From Mangrovihabitans endophyticus (GTDB lineage Bacteria > Actinomycetota > Actinomycetes > Mycobacteriales > Micromonosporaceae), in assembly GCF_014646155.1 (NCBI RefSeq), contig NZ_BMMX01000046.1, positions 1 through 39,848 on the forward strand: a stretch of 39,848 bases of DNA, in the 5' to 3' direction. Below the pieces are notes generated by a model. It was not told the DNA's origin and ran no database searches. It saw nothing but the letters and a program-made list of their open reading frames with translations. Positions 1-39,008 of the stretch are shown here, piece by piece (position 1 is the first letter of the stretch; each line of letters begins with the position of its first letter). The position numbers and the translations under genes are program-made.

Positions 1-1880
1 GCCACCATCGTCCCGCCCGCCGGCAACGCACTCATCAAGCGGCCCCGCGCCGAAATCAGCGTGCACGCATCCTCCAGGGAGAACACCCCGGCCACACACG
101 CCGCCGCGATCTCCCCCACCGAATGACCCGCCAGCACCTCCGGGACGACACCCCACGACTCCAGCAACCGGAACAGCGCCACCTCCACCGCGAAAATCGC
201 CGGCTGGGCGTTACCCGTGTCGTCTAGGTCATCCCAGTCGATGTCCAGATGCGCGCACACCTGGTCGAACGCCGCCGCGTAGACCGGGAACCGGGCATAC
301 AACTCCCGGCCCATCCCGACACGCTGCGACCCCTGACCGGTGAACACCGCACCCACCCGGCGCGGCGCCTCCGCCTCACCCCGCACCACCGAGTCGCCGA
401 GCAGCACCGCCCGGTGGGACAGCCGGGCGCGGCCGGTGGCCAGCGAATGGCCCACGTCGGCCGGTGACAGCTCGGGATGTTCCGCGATCCAGTCGCGCAG
501 CCGGTCGAGCTGCGCGTCCAGGGCGGCGGCGCTGCGGGCGGAGACCGGCCACGGGACCGGCCCGGCCGCCGCGGCCGGCGCGTACGGGCTGGCTTCCGCC
601 TGTTCCAGCACGACGTGCGCGTTGGTGCCGCTGATGCCGAATGAGGACACGCCGGCGCGGGCCGGGCGGTCGGTCACCGGCCACGCGGTCGGTTCGGTCA
701 GCAGCCGCACCTCACCCGATTCCCAGTCCACGTGTGAAGAGGGCGCGTCCACGTGCAAGGTCGCCGGCACCGTGCCGTGCCGCATGGCCTGCACCATTTT
801 GATGATCCCGGCGACGCCGGCGGCGGCCTGGGTGTGGCCGATGTTCGACTTGATCGAGCCGAGCAGCAGCGGCCGGTCGGCGGGGCGACCCTGCCCGTAC
901 GTGGCCAGCAACGCCTGCGCCTCGATCGGGTCGCCCAGCGTGGTGCCGGTGCCGTGCGCCTCCACCACGTCGACGTCCATGGTGGACAGTCCGGCGGAGG
1001 CCAGCGCCTGACGGATGACGCGCTGCTGCGACGGGCCGTTGGGGGCGGTCAGCCCGTTGGACGCGCCGTCGGAGTTGACCGCCGAGCCGCGCACCACGGC
1101 GAGGATCGGATGGTTGTTGCGGCGCGCGTCGGACAGCTTCTCGACCACCAGCACGCCGACGCCTTCGGACCAGCCGGTGCCGTCCGCCGCCTCGGCGAAC
1201 GCCTTGCACCGCCCGTCAGTGGCCAGCCCGCCCTGGCGGGTGAAGCCGGAGAAGCCCATCGGGGTGGACATCACCGCGACGCCGCCGGCCAGCGCCAGCT
1301 CACACTCGCCGGACCGCAGCGCCTGCCCGGCCAGGTGCAATGCCACCAGCGACGACGAGCACGCGGTGTCCACGGTGAGCGCCGGACCGGTCAGCCCCAG
1401 CGTGTACGCCACCCGGCCGGACACCACGCTGGCGGTGAGCCCGGTGGTGGCGTGTCCCTCGGCGTCCTCGGCCGAGCCCATCACCACGCCGATGTAGTCC
1501 ACCCCGGATGCCCCGGTGAACACGCCGGTGCGGCTGCCGCGCAGGCTGGTCGGGTCGATGCCGGCGTGCTCCAGGGCCTCCCAGGAGGTCTCCAGCATGA
1601 GCCGCTGCTGCGGATCCATGGCCACCGCCTCGCGCGGCGAGACGCCGAAGAACCCGGCGTCGAAGTCCGCGGCCGGGATGAACCCGCCCTCGCCGGTGGC
1701 GCTGCGTCCGCTCTCGTCACCGCCTGGGCCGGCGCCGAGCAGGGCGTCCAGGTCCCAGCCGCGGTCGTCCGGGAATCCGGTGATGCCGTCGCCGCCCGTG
1801 TCGACCAGCCGCCACAGCGCCTCCGGGTCGTGCACGCCGCCGGGCAGCCGGCAGGCCATGCCGACGATGGCGATCGGCTC
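1..1880 (-). other. PKS3 first module (M9), KS and incomplete AT
   Basis: KS from residue 34 to about 455 of PKS3, with the full Cys-His-His triad (C207, H342 and the His of SNIGHTQ). A linker follows, then the AT, cut by the window edge about 39 residues after the GHSVG serine. The KS DNA is very like that of M8: a 47-bp exact match occurs at 1030-1076 and 6124-6170. Reductive domains and ACP are outside the window. Confidence 0.95.
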
Positions 1881-1979
1881 CTGCCGCCCGGACTCCGCCT
1901 CCTCCAGGCGGCGCCGGGTCTCGTGCAGGTCGGCCGTGACCCACTTGAGGTAGTCAACGAGCTTGCTGTCGTCGGACAT
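1..1979 (-). CDS. PKS3: modular type I polyketide synthase, 5' part only (docking-KS-partial AT)
   Basis: Partial gene: 659 codons are visible from an ATG at 1979, and the frame is still open at base 1. It should extend a chain handed over by PKS2. Residues 1-33 form a charged coiled-coil N-terminal docking domain of the DYLKWVTADL type. A ketosynthase begins near E34, with catalytic C207 in DTACSSSL, H342 in EAHGTGT and the SNIGHTQ motif. An acyltransferase follows, with GQGSQRVGMGREL and nucleophile S620 in GHSVGEIAA. The substrate-diagnostic HAFH/YASH site lies beyond the window, but GHSVG and the similarity to the other malonyl ATs here suggest malonyl-CoA. The start is supported by GGAAGG eight bases upstream. 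Module content beyond AT and the number of modules cannot be seen. In a NysI/J/K-like order this would be module 17 or its equivalent, possibly with the terminal module and thioesterase, but that is inference. Confidence 0.97.
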   Translation of the reverse strand, partial: MSDDSKLVDYLKWVTADLHETRRRLEEAESGRQEPIAIVGMACRLPGGVHDPEALWRLVDTGGDGITGFPDDRGWDLDALLGAGPGGDESGRSATGEGGFIPAADFDAGFFGVSPREAVAMDPQQRLMLETSWEALEHAGIDPTSLRGSRTGVFTGASGVDYIGVVMGSAEDAEGHATTGLTASVVSGRVAYTLGLTGPALTVDTACSSSLVALHLAGQALRSGECELALAGGVAVMSTPMGFSGFTRQGGLATDGRCKAFAEAADGTGWSEGVGVLVVEKLSDARRNNHPILAVVRGSAVNSDGASNGLTAPNGPSQQRVIRQALASAGLSTMDVDVVEAHGTGTTLGDPIEAQALLATYGQGRPADRPLLLGSIKSNIGHTQAAAGVAGIIKMVQAMRHGTVPATLHVDAPSSHVDWESGEVRLLTEPTAWPVTDRPARAGVSSFGISGTNAHVVLEQAEASPYAPAAAAGPVPWPVSARSAAALDAQLDRLRDWIAEHPELSPADVGHSLATGRARLSHRAVLLGDSVVRGEAEAPRRVGAVFTGQGSQRVGMGRELYARFPVYAAAFDQVCAHLDIDWDDLDDTGNAQPAIFAVEVALFRLLESWGVVPEVLAGHSVGEIAAACVAGVFSLEDACTLISARGRLMSALPAGGTMV

Positions 1980-1987
1980 GCGAGCAA

Positions 1988-1993
1988 CCTTCC
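1988..1993 (-). promoter_or_regulatory. Ribosome binding site of PKS3
   Basis: GGAAGG on the minus strand, 8 nt before the PKS3 ATG at 1979 and inside the 27-bp gap after the PKS2 stop. It fixes the PKS3 start and shows that PKS3 can be initiated independently within the same operon. I see no promoter or terminator in the gap. Confidence 0.85.
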
Positions 1994-2006
1994 GTGTGCG
2001 CGACTG

Positions 2007-5000
2007 TCAGCGGTCGCTCAGGCGGCCGAGTTCGTTGTCGATGAAGGCGAACACCTCGTCGGCCGAGGCGGCGCCGAGCCGTTCCGCGACGTCCGGCTCC
2101 TGTGGGCCCGCCGCGCCGGCGGCGCTCTCGGGTGCGGGGGCGCGCCAGATCTCCAGCATCTGGCGCAGCCGCGTGGTGACCGCGGCGCGGGTGACGTCGT
2201 CGGGTTCCGCGGCGCGCAGCGCCGCGCCCAGCCGGTCCAGCTCGCCCAGCAGGGCCGGGCCTTGCTGGGCGGTGTGCTCGGTGAGCAGTTCCTTGGTGAG
2301 ATGCTCGGCGAGCACGGCCGGGGTGGGGTGGTCGAAGACCATGGTGGCGGACAGCCGCAGCCCGGTGACGGTGCTGATCCGGTTGCGCAGTTCCACCGCG
2401 GTCAGCGAGTCGAACCCCAGGTCGCGGAACTCGCGGCGGGCGTCCACTGCGGACGGGTCGGGGTGGCCCAGCACCCCGGCGGCCTCCGCCCGGATGAGAT
2501 CGGTGATGTAGCGGATCCGGTCTTCCTCGCGGCGAGCGGCCAGTTCGCCGGTCAGCTCCGCCAGGGTGGCCGCCTGCCCGGCCCGCCCGGCGGCGGTGCG
2601 CCGCGCGCCGGTGACCAGGTCGCGCAGCACCGCGGGCACCTCGCCGGGCATCCGCACGCCGGTGGCGGCCATGCCGACCGGCACCAGGTAGGCGCCGCCG
2701 TCGGCGAGCGCGGCGTCAAACAGGGCCAGGCCCTGCTCGACCGACAGCGGCGGCATGCCCGCCGAGGCCCGCTGCATGGCCTGCTGGTCCAGGGTGGCGG
2801 TCATGCCGGCGCCGGGTGCCCAGGCCGACCAGGCCAGCGACTGGGCGGGCAGGCCGTGGCCGCGCCGGTGCTCGGCGAGCGCGTCCAGGAAGGTGTTGCC
2901 GGCCGCGTAGTTGGCCTGGCCGGCGCTGCCCATGACGCCGGAGATCGAGGAGAACAGCACGAAGGCGTCCAGGTCCCGGTCGGCCGTGGCCTGATGCAGA
3001 TGCCACGCCGCGTCGACCTTCGGCGCCATGACGGTGCGCAGCCGCTGTTCGGTCAGCGCGGTCACCACGCCGTCGTCCAGCACACCGGCCGTGTGCACCA
3101 CCGCGGACAGGTCCGGAATCGACGCGATCAGCACCCGCACCGCCGCGGCGTCCGCCAGATCGCACGCCACCACCTGGGCGCCGGTCTGCTCCGCGAGGTC
3201 CGCTGCGCCCGGTGCCTGGGGGCCGCGCCGGCTGGCCAGCACCAGGTCCGCGCCGCGCTCGGCCAGATGCCGGGCCAGTTCCGAGCCCAGACCGCCGGTG
3301 CCGCCGGTGATCAGCACCGTGCCGCGCGGCTGCCACGCCGTACCGTCCACACCGGACGCACGATGCAGGCGCGGCACCCGCACCTCGCCGTCGCGGATCG
3401 CGAACTGCGCTTCGCCGTCCGGGATCCGGTCCGGGTCGGTGGCGGCGTCGGCGAGCAGGAACCGGCCGGGATGCTCGGACTGCGCGGCGCGCACCAGACC
3501 CCAGAGGGCCGCGGCGGCGACGTCGCGGACCGGATCGTCCGGGCCGGTGCTGACCGCACCGTCGGTGCGGAACAGCAGACGCGCGGCGCCGAACCGGTCG
3601 GTGGCCAGCCAGCGCTGGATCAGGTCGAGGGCGCGTTCGGTGAGGCGGTGCGCGGCCTGCGCCACGCCGCCCGGGTCGCCGGAGATCGGGACCACCACCA
3701 GGTCGGTGTCGCCGGGTAGCGCGTCCAGGGTGGTGTCCAGGTGGCATACCCGGCCCGGCCGCGTGGCCCGGGTGGTGACCGGCCAGCGCAGGCCGAGCAG
3801 CGATCCGCGGGGTCCGTGATCGTCGGCGGCAAGCGCGTCGCGCAGGGTGAGCGACTCGATGGACAGCACCGGCGCGCCGGCCGGGTCCACCGCCGCGACG
3901 CGGCAGTCGTCGTCCGCGCCGTGCCGGGTGACCGTCGCGCGCAGGGTGACCGCGCCGGAGGCGTGCAGGGTGACGCCGCGGAACTCGGCCGGTTCGCGGC
4001 GGGGCTCCAGCAGCGCGGTGAGCAGGTCCGGGTGCAGCCCGAAGTACGCGGCGTCGCCGGCCAGCGCGTCGGGCAGGGTCACCTCGGCCGGGTCGGCGGA
4101 CACCGGTAGCGGCTCGCCGGGATCGCCCGCCAGCACGCCCTCGGCGTGTCCGATCCATGCGTGGTCGCCGGTGCGGGAGTGCACGCTCACGGTGCGGCGC
4201 CCGTCGGCGTCCGGGGCGCCCACGCGCACCTGCACGGAGACCGGGGCGCGTTCGGTGAGGGCCAGCGCGGCGCCCACGGTCAGGCGTTCCACCCGCGCCG
4301 CGCCCACCTGGTCACCGGCGCGCACCGCCAGTTCCAGCCAGGTCGCCGGGGGCACCGTGTCGTACCCGGCGAGCCACGGGTGCACTCGCAGCGACAGCAG
4401 GCCGGTGAACAGCATCTCGTCGGCGCCGGCCACCGCGACCGCGGCGCCCAGCAGCGGGTGCCCGGCGGCGGTCTGCCCGACCGAGGTGATGTCGCCGCCG
4501 GCCGCGGCGGGCCGGGGCCAGAAGCGCCGGTGCTGGAACGGGTAGGTGGGCAGCGGCACCCGGCGCGCGTCCGGATACCACGGCGTCCAGTCGATGTCGA
4601 CGCCGTTGACGTGCAACACCGCCGCGGCGGCCAGCATCGCGTCGGCTTCGGGCCGGTCGCGGCGCAGCAGCGGGGTGACCACGTCGGCGTCCAGGTGCGC
4701 GACCAGCGCGGCGTCCGGTCCGGCCTCCACGATGGTGTCCACGCCCAGGCCGCGCATGGCGGCCACGCCGTCGGCGAAGCGGACGCAGGCGCGGGCGTGC
4801 CGCACCCAGTATTCCGGGTCGGTGACCAGACCGGCCTCGACCGGGCCGCCGGTGACCGTGGAGACCATCGGCAGGGTGGGTTCGTGCAGGGTCAGTCCGG
4901 ACACCACCGCGCGGAAGGCGTCCAGCATCGGGTCCATCAGCTCGGAGTGGAAGGCGTGGCTGACGGTCAGCCGTCTGGTGCGCTCGAAGCGGGCAGCGGC

Positions 5001-8000
5001 GGCGGCGACGGCCTTCTCCGGTCCGGACAGCACGATCGCGTCCGGTCCGTTCACCGCCGCGACGGTGACGCCCTCGACGTCGGCCTCGGCCGCCTGCACG
5101 GCGATCATCGCGCCGCCCGGCGGTAGTTGCTGCATGAGCCGGCCGCGCGCCTGGATGAGCGTGCACGCGTCGTCCAGCGACAGCACCCCGGCCACGTGCG
5201 CCGCGGTGATCTCGCCGATGGAGTGGCCGCCGACCGCGTCCGGTTGCACGCCCCACGACTCCAGCAGCCGGTAGAGGGCGACTTCGACGGCGAAGATGGC
5301 CGGCTGGGCGTTGCCGGTGGCGTCCAGGTCGTCCCAGTCGATGTCCAGCCGGGCGCACACCGCGGCGAACGCGTCCCGGAACACGCCGAAGCGCTGCGCC
5401 AGCTCACGTCCCATCCCGGCGCGCTGGGTACCCTGGCCGGAGAACATCACCCCGACCGAGCGGTACGCGGCCACGCCGCGCGCCACCGCCGTGTCACCGG
5501 CCAGCACCGCCCGGTGCGGCAGCGCCGCCCGTCCGGCGGCCAGCGACAGGCCGATGTCGGCGGGTGCGGCGTCGACCGCACGGACCAGCTCGATCTGGGC
5601 GTCCAGCGCGGTTTCGTCCCCGGCGGAGACCGGCAGCGGCACCGGTGCCGGGTCGTTCACCGGCCGCGATGCCTCCGATGGGGACGCGGGTGGTTGTTCG
5701 ATGATGACGTGCGCGTTGGTGCCGCTGATGCCGAACGAGGACACCCCGGCCCGCCACGGCCGGTCCACCTGAGGCCACGCGGACGCCTCAGTCGCCAGCC
5801 GCACCGCGCCGGTGTCCCAGTCCACGTGCGTGGACGGGCGGTCCACGTGCAGCGTCGCCGGCACCGAACCGTGCCGCATCGCCTGCACCATCTTGATGAT
5901 CCCGGCCACCCCGGACGCCGCCTGGGTGTGCCCGATGTTCGACTTCACCGACCCCAGCAACAACGGACGATCCTCGGAACGATCCCGCCCGTACGTCGCC
6001 AGCAACGCCTGCGCCTCGATCGGGTCCCCCAACGTGGTGCCCGTGCCGTGCGCCTCCACCACGTCCACGTCCACCGTGGACAGTCCGGCGGCGGCCAGCG
6101 CGGCGCGGATGACGCGCTGCTGGGACGGGCCGTTGGGGGCGGTCAGCCCGTTGGACGCGCCGTCGGAGTTCACCGCCGACCCGCGCACCACCGCGAAGAT
6201 GTCGTGTCCGGCGGCGATCGCGTCGGACTGCCGCTCGACCAGCAGCACGGCGACGCCCTCGGACCAGCCGGTGCCGTCGGCGGCGTCGGCGAACGCCTTG
6301 CACCGTCCGTCCGGGGCGAGGCCGCCCTGCCGGGTGAATCCGGTAAAGCTGGTCGGGGTGGACATCACCGTGACACCGCCGGCCAGCGCCAGATCACACT
6401 CGCCGGAGCGCAGCGCCTGCGCCGCCAGATGCAACGCCACCAGCGACGACGAACACGCCGTGTCCACCGTCACCGCCGGACCCTCCAGGCCCAGGGTGTA
6501 GGCGACCCGGCCGGAGATGACGCTGGTGGCCAGGCCGGTGGTGGCGTGCCCCTCGACGTCCTCGCGGGAGGTCATCACCAGGTTCGTGTAGTCCTGGCCG
6601 CCCGCGCCCAGGTACACCCCGGTGCGGGTGCCGGCCAGCCGCTGCGGGTCGACGCCCGCGCGTTCGATCGCCTCCCAGGAGGTCTCCAGCAGCAGCCGCT
6701 GCTGCGGGTCCATGGCCAGCGCCTCGCGTGGGGAGACGCCGAAGAAGCCCGCGTCGAAGTCCCCCGCGCCGGTGAGGAATCCGCCGTACCGGGTGGCGCT
6801 GGAGCTGCGCGCGTCCGGGCCGGCGGCGAACAGGGTCTGCAGGTCCCAGCCGCGGTCGGTGGGGAATCCGGTGATGCCGTCGCCGCCTGCGGCGACCAGA
6901 TCCCACAGCTCGTCCGGTGAGGTGACGCCGCCGGGCAGCCGGCAGGCCATGCCGACGATCACCACCGGGTCGGCGCCGGTGTCCCGCCAGGCCGGGGCGT
7001 CGCCGGTTTCCTGCTCGTCGGTCAGGTCGGCGAGGATCCGGGCGGCCAGCGCGGCGGGCGTCGGGTGGTCGAAGATCAGGGTGGCCGGCAGCCGCAGGCC
7101 GGTGGCCTCGCCGAGCGCGTTGCGCAGTTCCACCGCGGTCAGCGAGTCGAAGCCCAGCTCGCGGAATTCGCGGCGGGCGTCGATCGCGGACGGCGAGGCG
7201 TACCGGAGCACCGCGGCGGCCCGTTCCCGAACCAGGTCGGTGACCAGCTTGAGTCGTTCCCGTCCGGCGCGGCGCAGCCGCGCGGCCAGTTCGGCGAGCA
7301 CGGCGGCCCCGCCCGGCCCGGTGGCGGCCACCCGGCGGCTGCCGCGCACCAGGTTGCGCAGCAGCGGCGGCACCACCGGCAGCGGTTCGCGGGAGGCGGG
7401 CATGTGCACCGGCATCAGGTACGGCTCGGCGGTGCCGGTGGCCGTGTCGAACAGGGCGAGGCCCTGCTGCGCGGTCAGCGGGGGCAGCCCGGCGGCGGCG
7501 ATGCGGCGCACGTCGGCGTCGGTGAGGGTGGCGGTCATGCCGGTGCCGCCGGCCCAGGCGGGCCAGGCCAGCGACTGGGCGGCCAGGCCGAGGCCGTGCC
7601 GGTGTGCGGCCAGCGCGTCCAGGAACGTGTTGCCCGCCGCGTAGTTCGCCTGGCCGGGGCTGCCCATCAGTCCCGCGGTGGAGGAGAACAGCACGAAGGC
7701 GTCCAGGTCGCGGTCCGCGGTCGCCTCGTGCAGGTGCCACGCCGCGTCCACCTTCGGCGCCATGACCGTGCGCAGCCGCTGCGGCGTCAGCGAGGTCACC
7801 ACGCCGTCGTCCAGCACGCCGGCGGTGTGCACCACCGCGCACAGATCCGGGATCGACGCGATCAGGTCCCGCACCGCGGCCCGGGACGTCAGGTCGCACG
7901 CCATCACTCGCGCGCCGGTCTGCGCCGCCAGGTCTGCCGCGCCCGGCGCCCGCTGACCGCTGCGGCTGGCCAGCACCAGGCGGGCGCCCCGGTCGGCCAG

Positions 8001-11000
8001 GTGCCGCGCCAGCACCGAGCCCAGACCGCCGGTGCCGCCGGTGATCAGCACCGTGCCGCACGGCTCCCACGCCGTAGCGTCCGCATCGGACGCACGGACC
8101 AGGCGCGGAACCCGCACCTCGCCGTCGCGGACCCGGAATTCGGTGTCGCCGCCGGCCAGGTGGCCGGCGAGCGGCGGCAGTCCGGTGTCGTCCGAGTCGA
8201 GGAGCGCGAACCGGCCGGGGTTCTCCGCCTCGCTGGCGCGGATCAGGCCCCGCACGCCGGCGGCGGCCAGATCGCCCCGCCGGGTCACCACGGCCAGGCG
8301 ACCGTCGTTGTCGCCGTCCAGCCAGTCCTGCACCCGGCGCAGCGCCGCCGCGGTCAGGCGGTGTGTCTCGGCGATCAGGTCGGCGCCGGGGTCGCCGGCG
8401 AATTCGACCACCGCGGGTTCGGCCACACCGGTGTCCGGTGACGGTTCGCTGGGCACCCAGTCCACGCGCAACAGGTCGCCCGCGGCGGTGGCGGTCCCGG
8501 CCGTCTCCAGGGTGCCCAGGGTCACCCGGCCGGCCGTCAGCACCGGCGCGCCGGCCGGGTCGACCGCCGTGATCGCCACGGTGTCCTCGCCGGCCGGGGC
8601 GACCCGCGCGTGCAACCGGGTGGCCGAGCGGGCGTGCAGGGTCACGTCGCGCCACGCCACCGGCGTACCGGGCAGGATCCGGTCCAGCAGGACGGGATTG
8701 ATGCCGTACGCGCCGGCGTCGTCCACGGACGCCTCGACGGTGCCGTCGCCCGGCGTGATCGGCTCACCGGCGGACATGCCACCGGCATCCAAGGTGCCCT
8801 GGGCGTGACGGGTCCAGGGGGCGTCCGCGGCGGCCCCGCTCGCTCGGGCGGACAGGGTCACGGTGCGGGCGCCGGTGTCGTCGGCGGGTCCGACGCGCAC
8901 CTGCACCGCGGCCTGCTCGCGCAGGTCGGCGAGCACCTCCAGCTCGCGCACGTGCGGGGTGCCGGCCTCGTCCCCGGCCCGCACCGCCAGTTCCAGCCAG
9001 GCGCTGCCGGTCACCTCGCCGACCAGCCCGGTGAAGACCATCTCGTCGGTGTCGGCCAGTGCGACGGCCGCGCCCAGCAGCGGGTGCCGGGCGGCGGTCA
9101 GACCGGCCGCGGCCACGTCGGCGGCGCCGGACGGGCGAGGCCAGTAGCGCTCGTGCTGGAACGGGTAGGTGGGCAGCGGCGTCCGGCGGCCTCCGGCATG
9201 CCAGGGGCGCAGGTCCACGTCCACGCCCGCGCACCACAGCCGCGCGGTCGCCGCGGCCAGCGCCTCCGGTTCGTCGCGGTCGCGGCGCAGCGTCGGCACC
9301 ACCACGTCGGCGTCGATCAGCGCGGCCAGCGCCGAGTCCGGTCCGGTCTCTACGAAGGTGTCCACGCCCGTCTCGCGCATGGCCGCGACGGCGTCGGCGA
9401 AGCGGACCGTGGCCCGCACGTGCCGCACCCAGTAAGCGGGGTCGGTGAATGCGGTGGTCTCGACCGCGCCGGTGACCGCGGACACCAGCGGCGTGGCCGG
9501 CCGATGGAAGGTGATCCCGGAGATCGCCTCGGCGAACTCGTCGAGCATCGGGTCCATCAGGCTTGAGTGGAAGGCGTGGCTGACGGTCAGCGGCCGGGCC
9601 TTGCCGAAGCGTGCAGCCGCCGCCTGCACCCGCTCGCGGGGGCCGGACAGCACGATCGAGTCCGGGCCGTTGACCGCGGCGACGTCCACCCCGTCAAGGT
9701 CGTCCACATCGGACTCGGCGGCGCGCACCGCGACCATCGCACCGCCGGCGGGCAGCGCCTGCATCAGCGCGCCCCGCGCGGTGATCAGCGTGCAGGCGTC
9801 GGCCAGGGACAGCACCCCGGCCACGTGTGCCGCGGCGATCTCCCCCACCGAATGCCCGCCGACCACCTCCGGCTTGACACCCCACGATTCCAGCAGCCGG
9901 AACAGCGCCACCTCCACCGCGAAGATCGCCGGCTGCGCGTTGCCGGTCGCGTCGAGATCGTGCCAGTCCACCCCCGGCAGCAGCGCGCACACCTCGTCGA
10001 ACGCCTCGCGGAACACCGGGAACCGGTCATACAGGCCGCGACCCATCCCGGCCCGCTGGGTCCCCTGGCCGGAGAAGACCATGCCGACGGTCCGCCGGTC
10101 GGCGGTGCCGCGCAGCACCGTGTCGCCGAGCAGCACCGCCCGGTGCGGCATCGACGTGCGCCGCGCCAGCGAGAACCCGAGGTCGGCGGGCGCGGCGTCC
10201 AGGCCGCGCACCGCCTCGATCTGGGCATCCAGGGCGGCCTCGCTGCGCGCGGAGACCGGCAGCGGGACGACCGCCGTGCGTTCCGGCGCGTCGCCGGGCG
10301 GCGGCGCGGCAGGCTCGTCGGCGACGGCGGGCCGGTCCTGTTCGATGATCACGTGGGCGTTGGTGCCGCTGATGCCGAACGACGACACCCCGGCCCGCCA
10401 CGGGCGGGAATAGCCGGGCAGCGGCATCGCCGCGGTGACCGGGCGCACCGCGCCGGACGCCCAGTTCACCCGGGACGACGGCGGGTCGGCGTGCAGCGTC
10501 GCGGGCACCACGCCGTGCCGCATCGCGAGCACCATCTTGATCACCCCGGCGACGCCCGCGGCGGCCTGGGTGTGCCCGATGTTCGACTTGATCGAGCCGA
10601 GCAGCAGCGGCACGTCCCGGTCCTTGCCGTACGCGGCCAGCAGGGCGTGCGCCTCGATCGGGTCACCCAGCGGGGTGCCGGTGCCGTGCCCCTCCACCAC
10701 ATCCACCTCGGCGGGCTTCAGGTCGGCGCTGCGCAGCGCCCGCTGGATGACCCGCTGCTGGGCGGGGCCGTTGGGGGCGGTGAATCCGTTGGACGCGCCG
10801 TCGGAGTTGACCGCGCTGCCGCGCACCACGGCGAGCACCTCGTGGCCGTTGCGGCGAGCGTCGGACAGCTTCTCCAGCACCAGCAGGCCGACGCCCTCGG
10901 CCCAGCCGGTGCCGTCCGCACCGTCCCCGTACGCCTTGCACCGCCCGTCCGAGGCCAGGCCGCCCTGGCGGCTGAACTCCATCAGCGAGCCGGGCGTGGA

Positions 11001-11707
11001 CATCACGTTGACCCCGCCGGCCAGCGCCAGCGTGCACTCCCCGGCGCGCAGCGCGTGCGCGGCCAGGTGCAGCGACACCAGCGACGACGAGCACGCGGTG
11101 TCCACGGTGACCGCCGGGCCCTCCAGACCCAGCGTGTAGGAGATGCGGCCGGAGACCGCCCCGGCCGCGATGCCGGTGCCGATGTCCCCGGTGGCGTCCT
11201 GCACGTCGCGCACCAGCAGGTACGCGTAGTCCTGCCCGTTGGTGCCCAGGTAAACGCCGGTGGGGCTGCGGCGCAGCGCGGCCGGGTCCAGCCCGGCCGA
11301 CTCGAACGCCTCCCAGGCGGTCTCCAGCAGCAGCCGCTGCTGCGGGTCCATGGTGACCGCCTCGCGCGGCGCGATGCCGAAGAACGCGGCGTCGAACCCG
11401 GCCACGTCGTCCAGGAAACCGCCGGACTGGCTGACCTGCATGCCGCGGGCGTCCACCCCGGCCTCGCGCAGCGCGGCCAGGTCCCAGCCGCGGTCGGTGG
11501 GGAAATCGCCGATCGCGTCACGACCGTCGATCAGCAGCCGCCACAGGTCCTCCGGCGATCGCACGCCGCCGGGGAACCGGCAGCTCATGCCGACGATCGC
11601 GATCGGCTCGGTGCGGTCGGCGATGAGCTGCTGGTTCTGCCGGCGCAGGCGTTCGGTCTCCTTGACCGACGAGCGCAGCGCCTCGACGACCCGGTCGCTG
11701 GGCGAGG

Positions 11708-11711
<4 letters not shown>
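2007..11711 (-). CDS. PKS2: two-module type I polyketide synthase (KS-AT-dh-KR-ACP twice)
   Basis: A 3234-residue cytosolic megasynthase that adds two malonate units and reduces two beta-ketones to alcohols. Residues 1-34 are a docking helix (VVEALRSSVKETERLRRQNQ). Module M7: KS from E35 (C207), AT S621 in GHSVG with HAFH, DH remnant about 873-1070, KR about 1217-1400 with Y1357 and an LDD motif, ACP S1523. Module M8: KS from D1581 (C1753), AT S2164 in GHSIG with HAFH, DH remnant about 2412-2640 with Y2450 where the catalytic His should be, KR about 2796-2980 with Y2935 and LDD, ACP S3102. Residues about 3150-3234 form a long C-terminal docking domain ending FIDNELGRLSDR. There is no ER or TE. 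The ATG overlaps the PKS1 stop as ATGA. In polyene terms it corresponds to the first two modules of an AmphJ/NysJ-type protein, which normally has three. Confidence 0.97.
2287..6974 (-). other. PKS2 module M8: KS-AT(malonyl)-dead DH-KR(B1)-ACP
   Basis: Malonyl AT (GHSIGEITAA, HAFH). The KR is complete, with LDD and GQANYAAGN, so B1 type. The DH is longer than in M7 but dead by substitution: HPWLAGYDTVPPATW has Tyr (Y2450) for the catalytic His and is shortened, and HPDLLTALLEP has Thr (T2565) for the catalytic Asp. Predicted output is a beta-hydroxyl. Confidence 0.88.
7024..11609 (-). other. PKS2 module M7: KS-AT(malonyl)-dead DH-KR(B1)-ACP
   Basis: The AT has GHSVG and HAFH, so malonyl-CoA. 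The KR keeps Ser, Tyr (Y1357) and Asn in GQANYAAGN and has LDD, so B-type; there is no Pro two residues after Tyr, so B1. The region between AT and KR begins as a normal DH (RHPLLGAAVALADTDEMVF) but jumps to VTGSAWLELAV. The segment with the HPWLADH...P catalytic motif is absent, and the YGPxF motif is also gone. Predicted output is a beta-hydroxyl. Confidence 0.88.
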
Positions 11712-38983
<27,272 letters not shown>

Positions 38984-39008
38984 GGTCAGCCAGTCTTGGC
39001 GTCGCCGG

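Noticed and set aside
753..3719. Plus-strand open frame of 988 codons crossing PKS2 and PKS3
   Set aside because: Low-complexity shadow opposite intact KS, KR and ACP coding sequence, spanning the junction of two real genes.
4300..4470. Active DH in M8
   Set aside because: HPWLAG looks like a DH motif, but the catalytic His is Tyr (Y2450), the Gly-x4-Pro part is shortened and the second-motif Asp is Thr (T2565).
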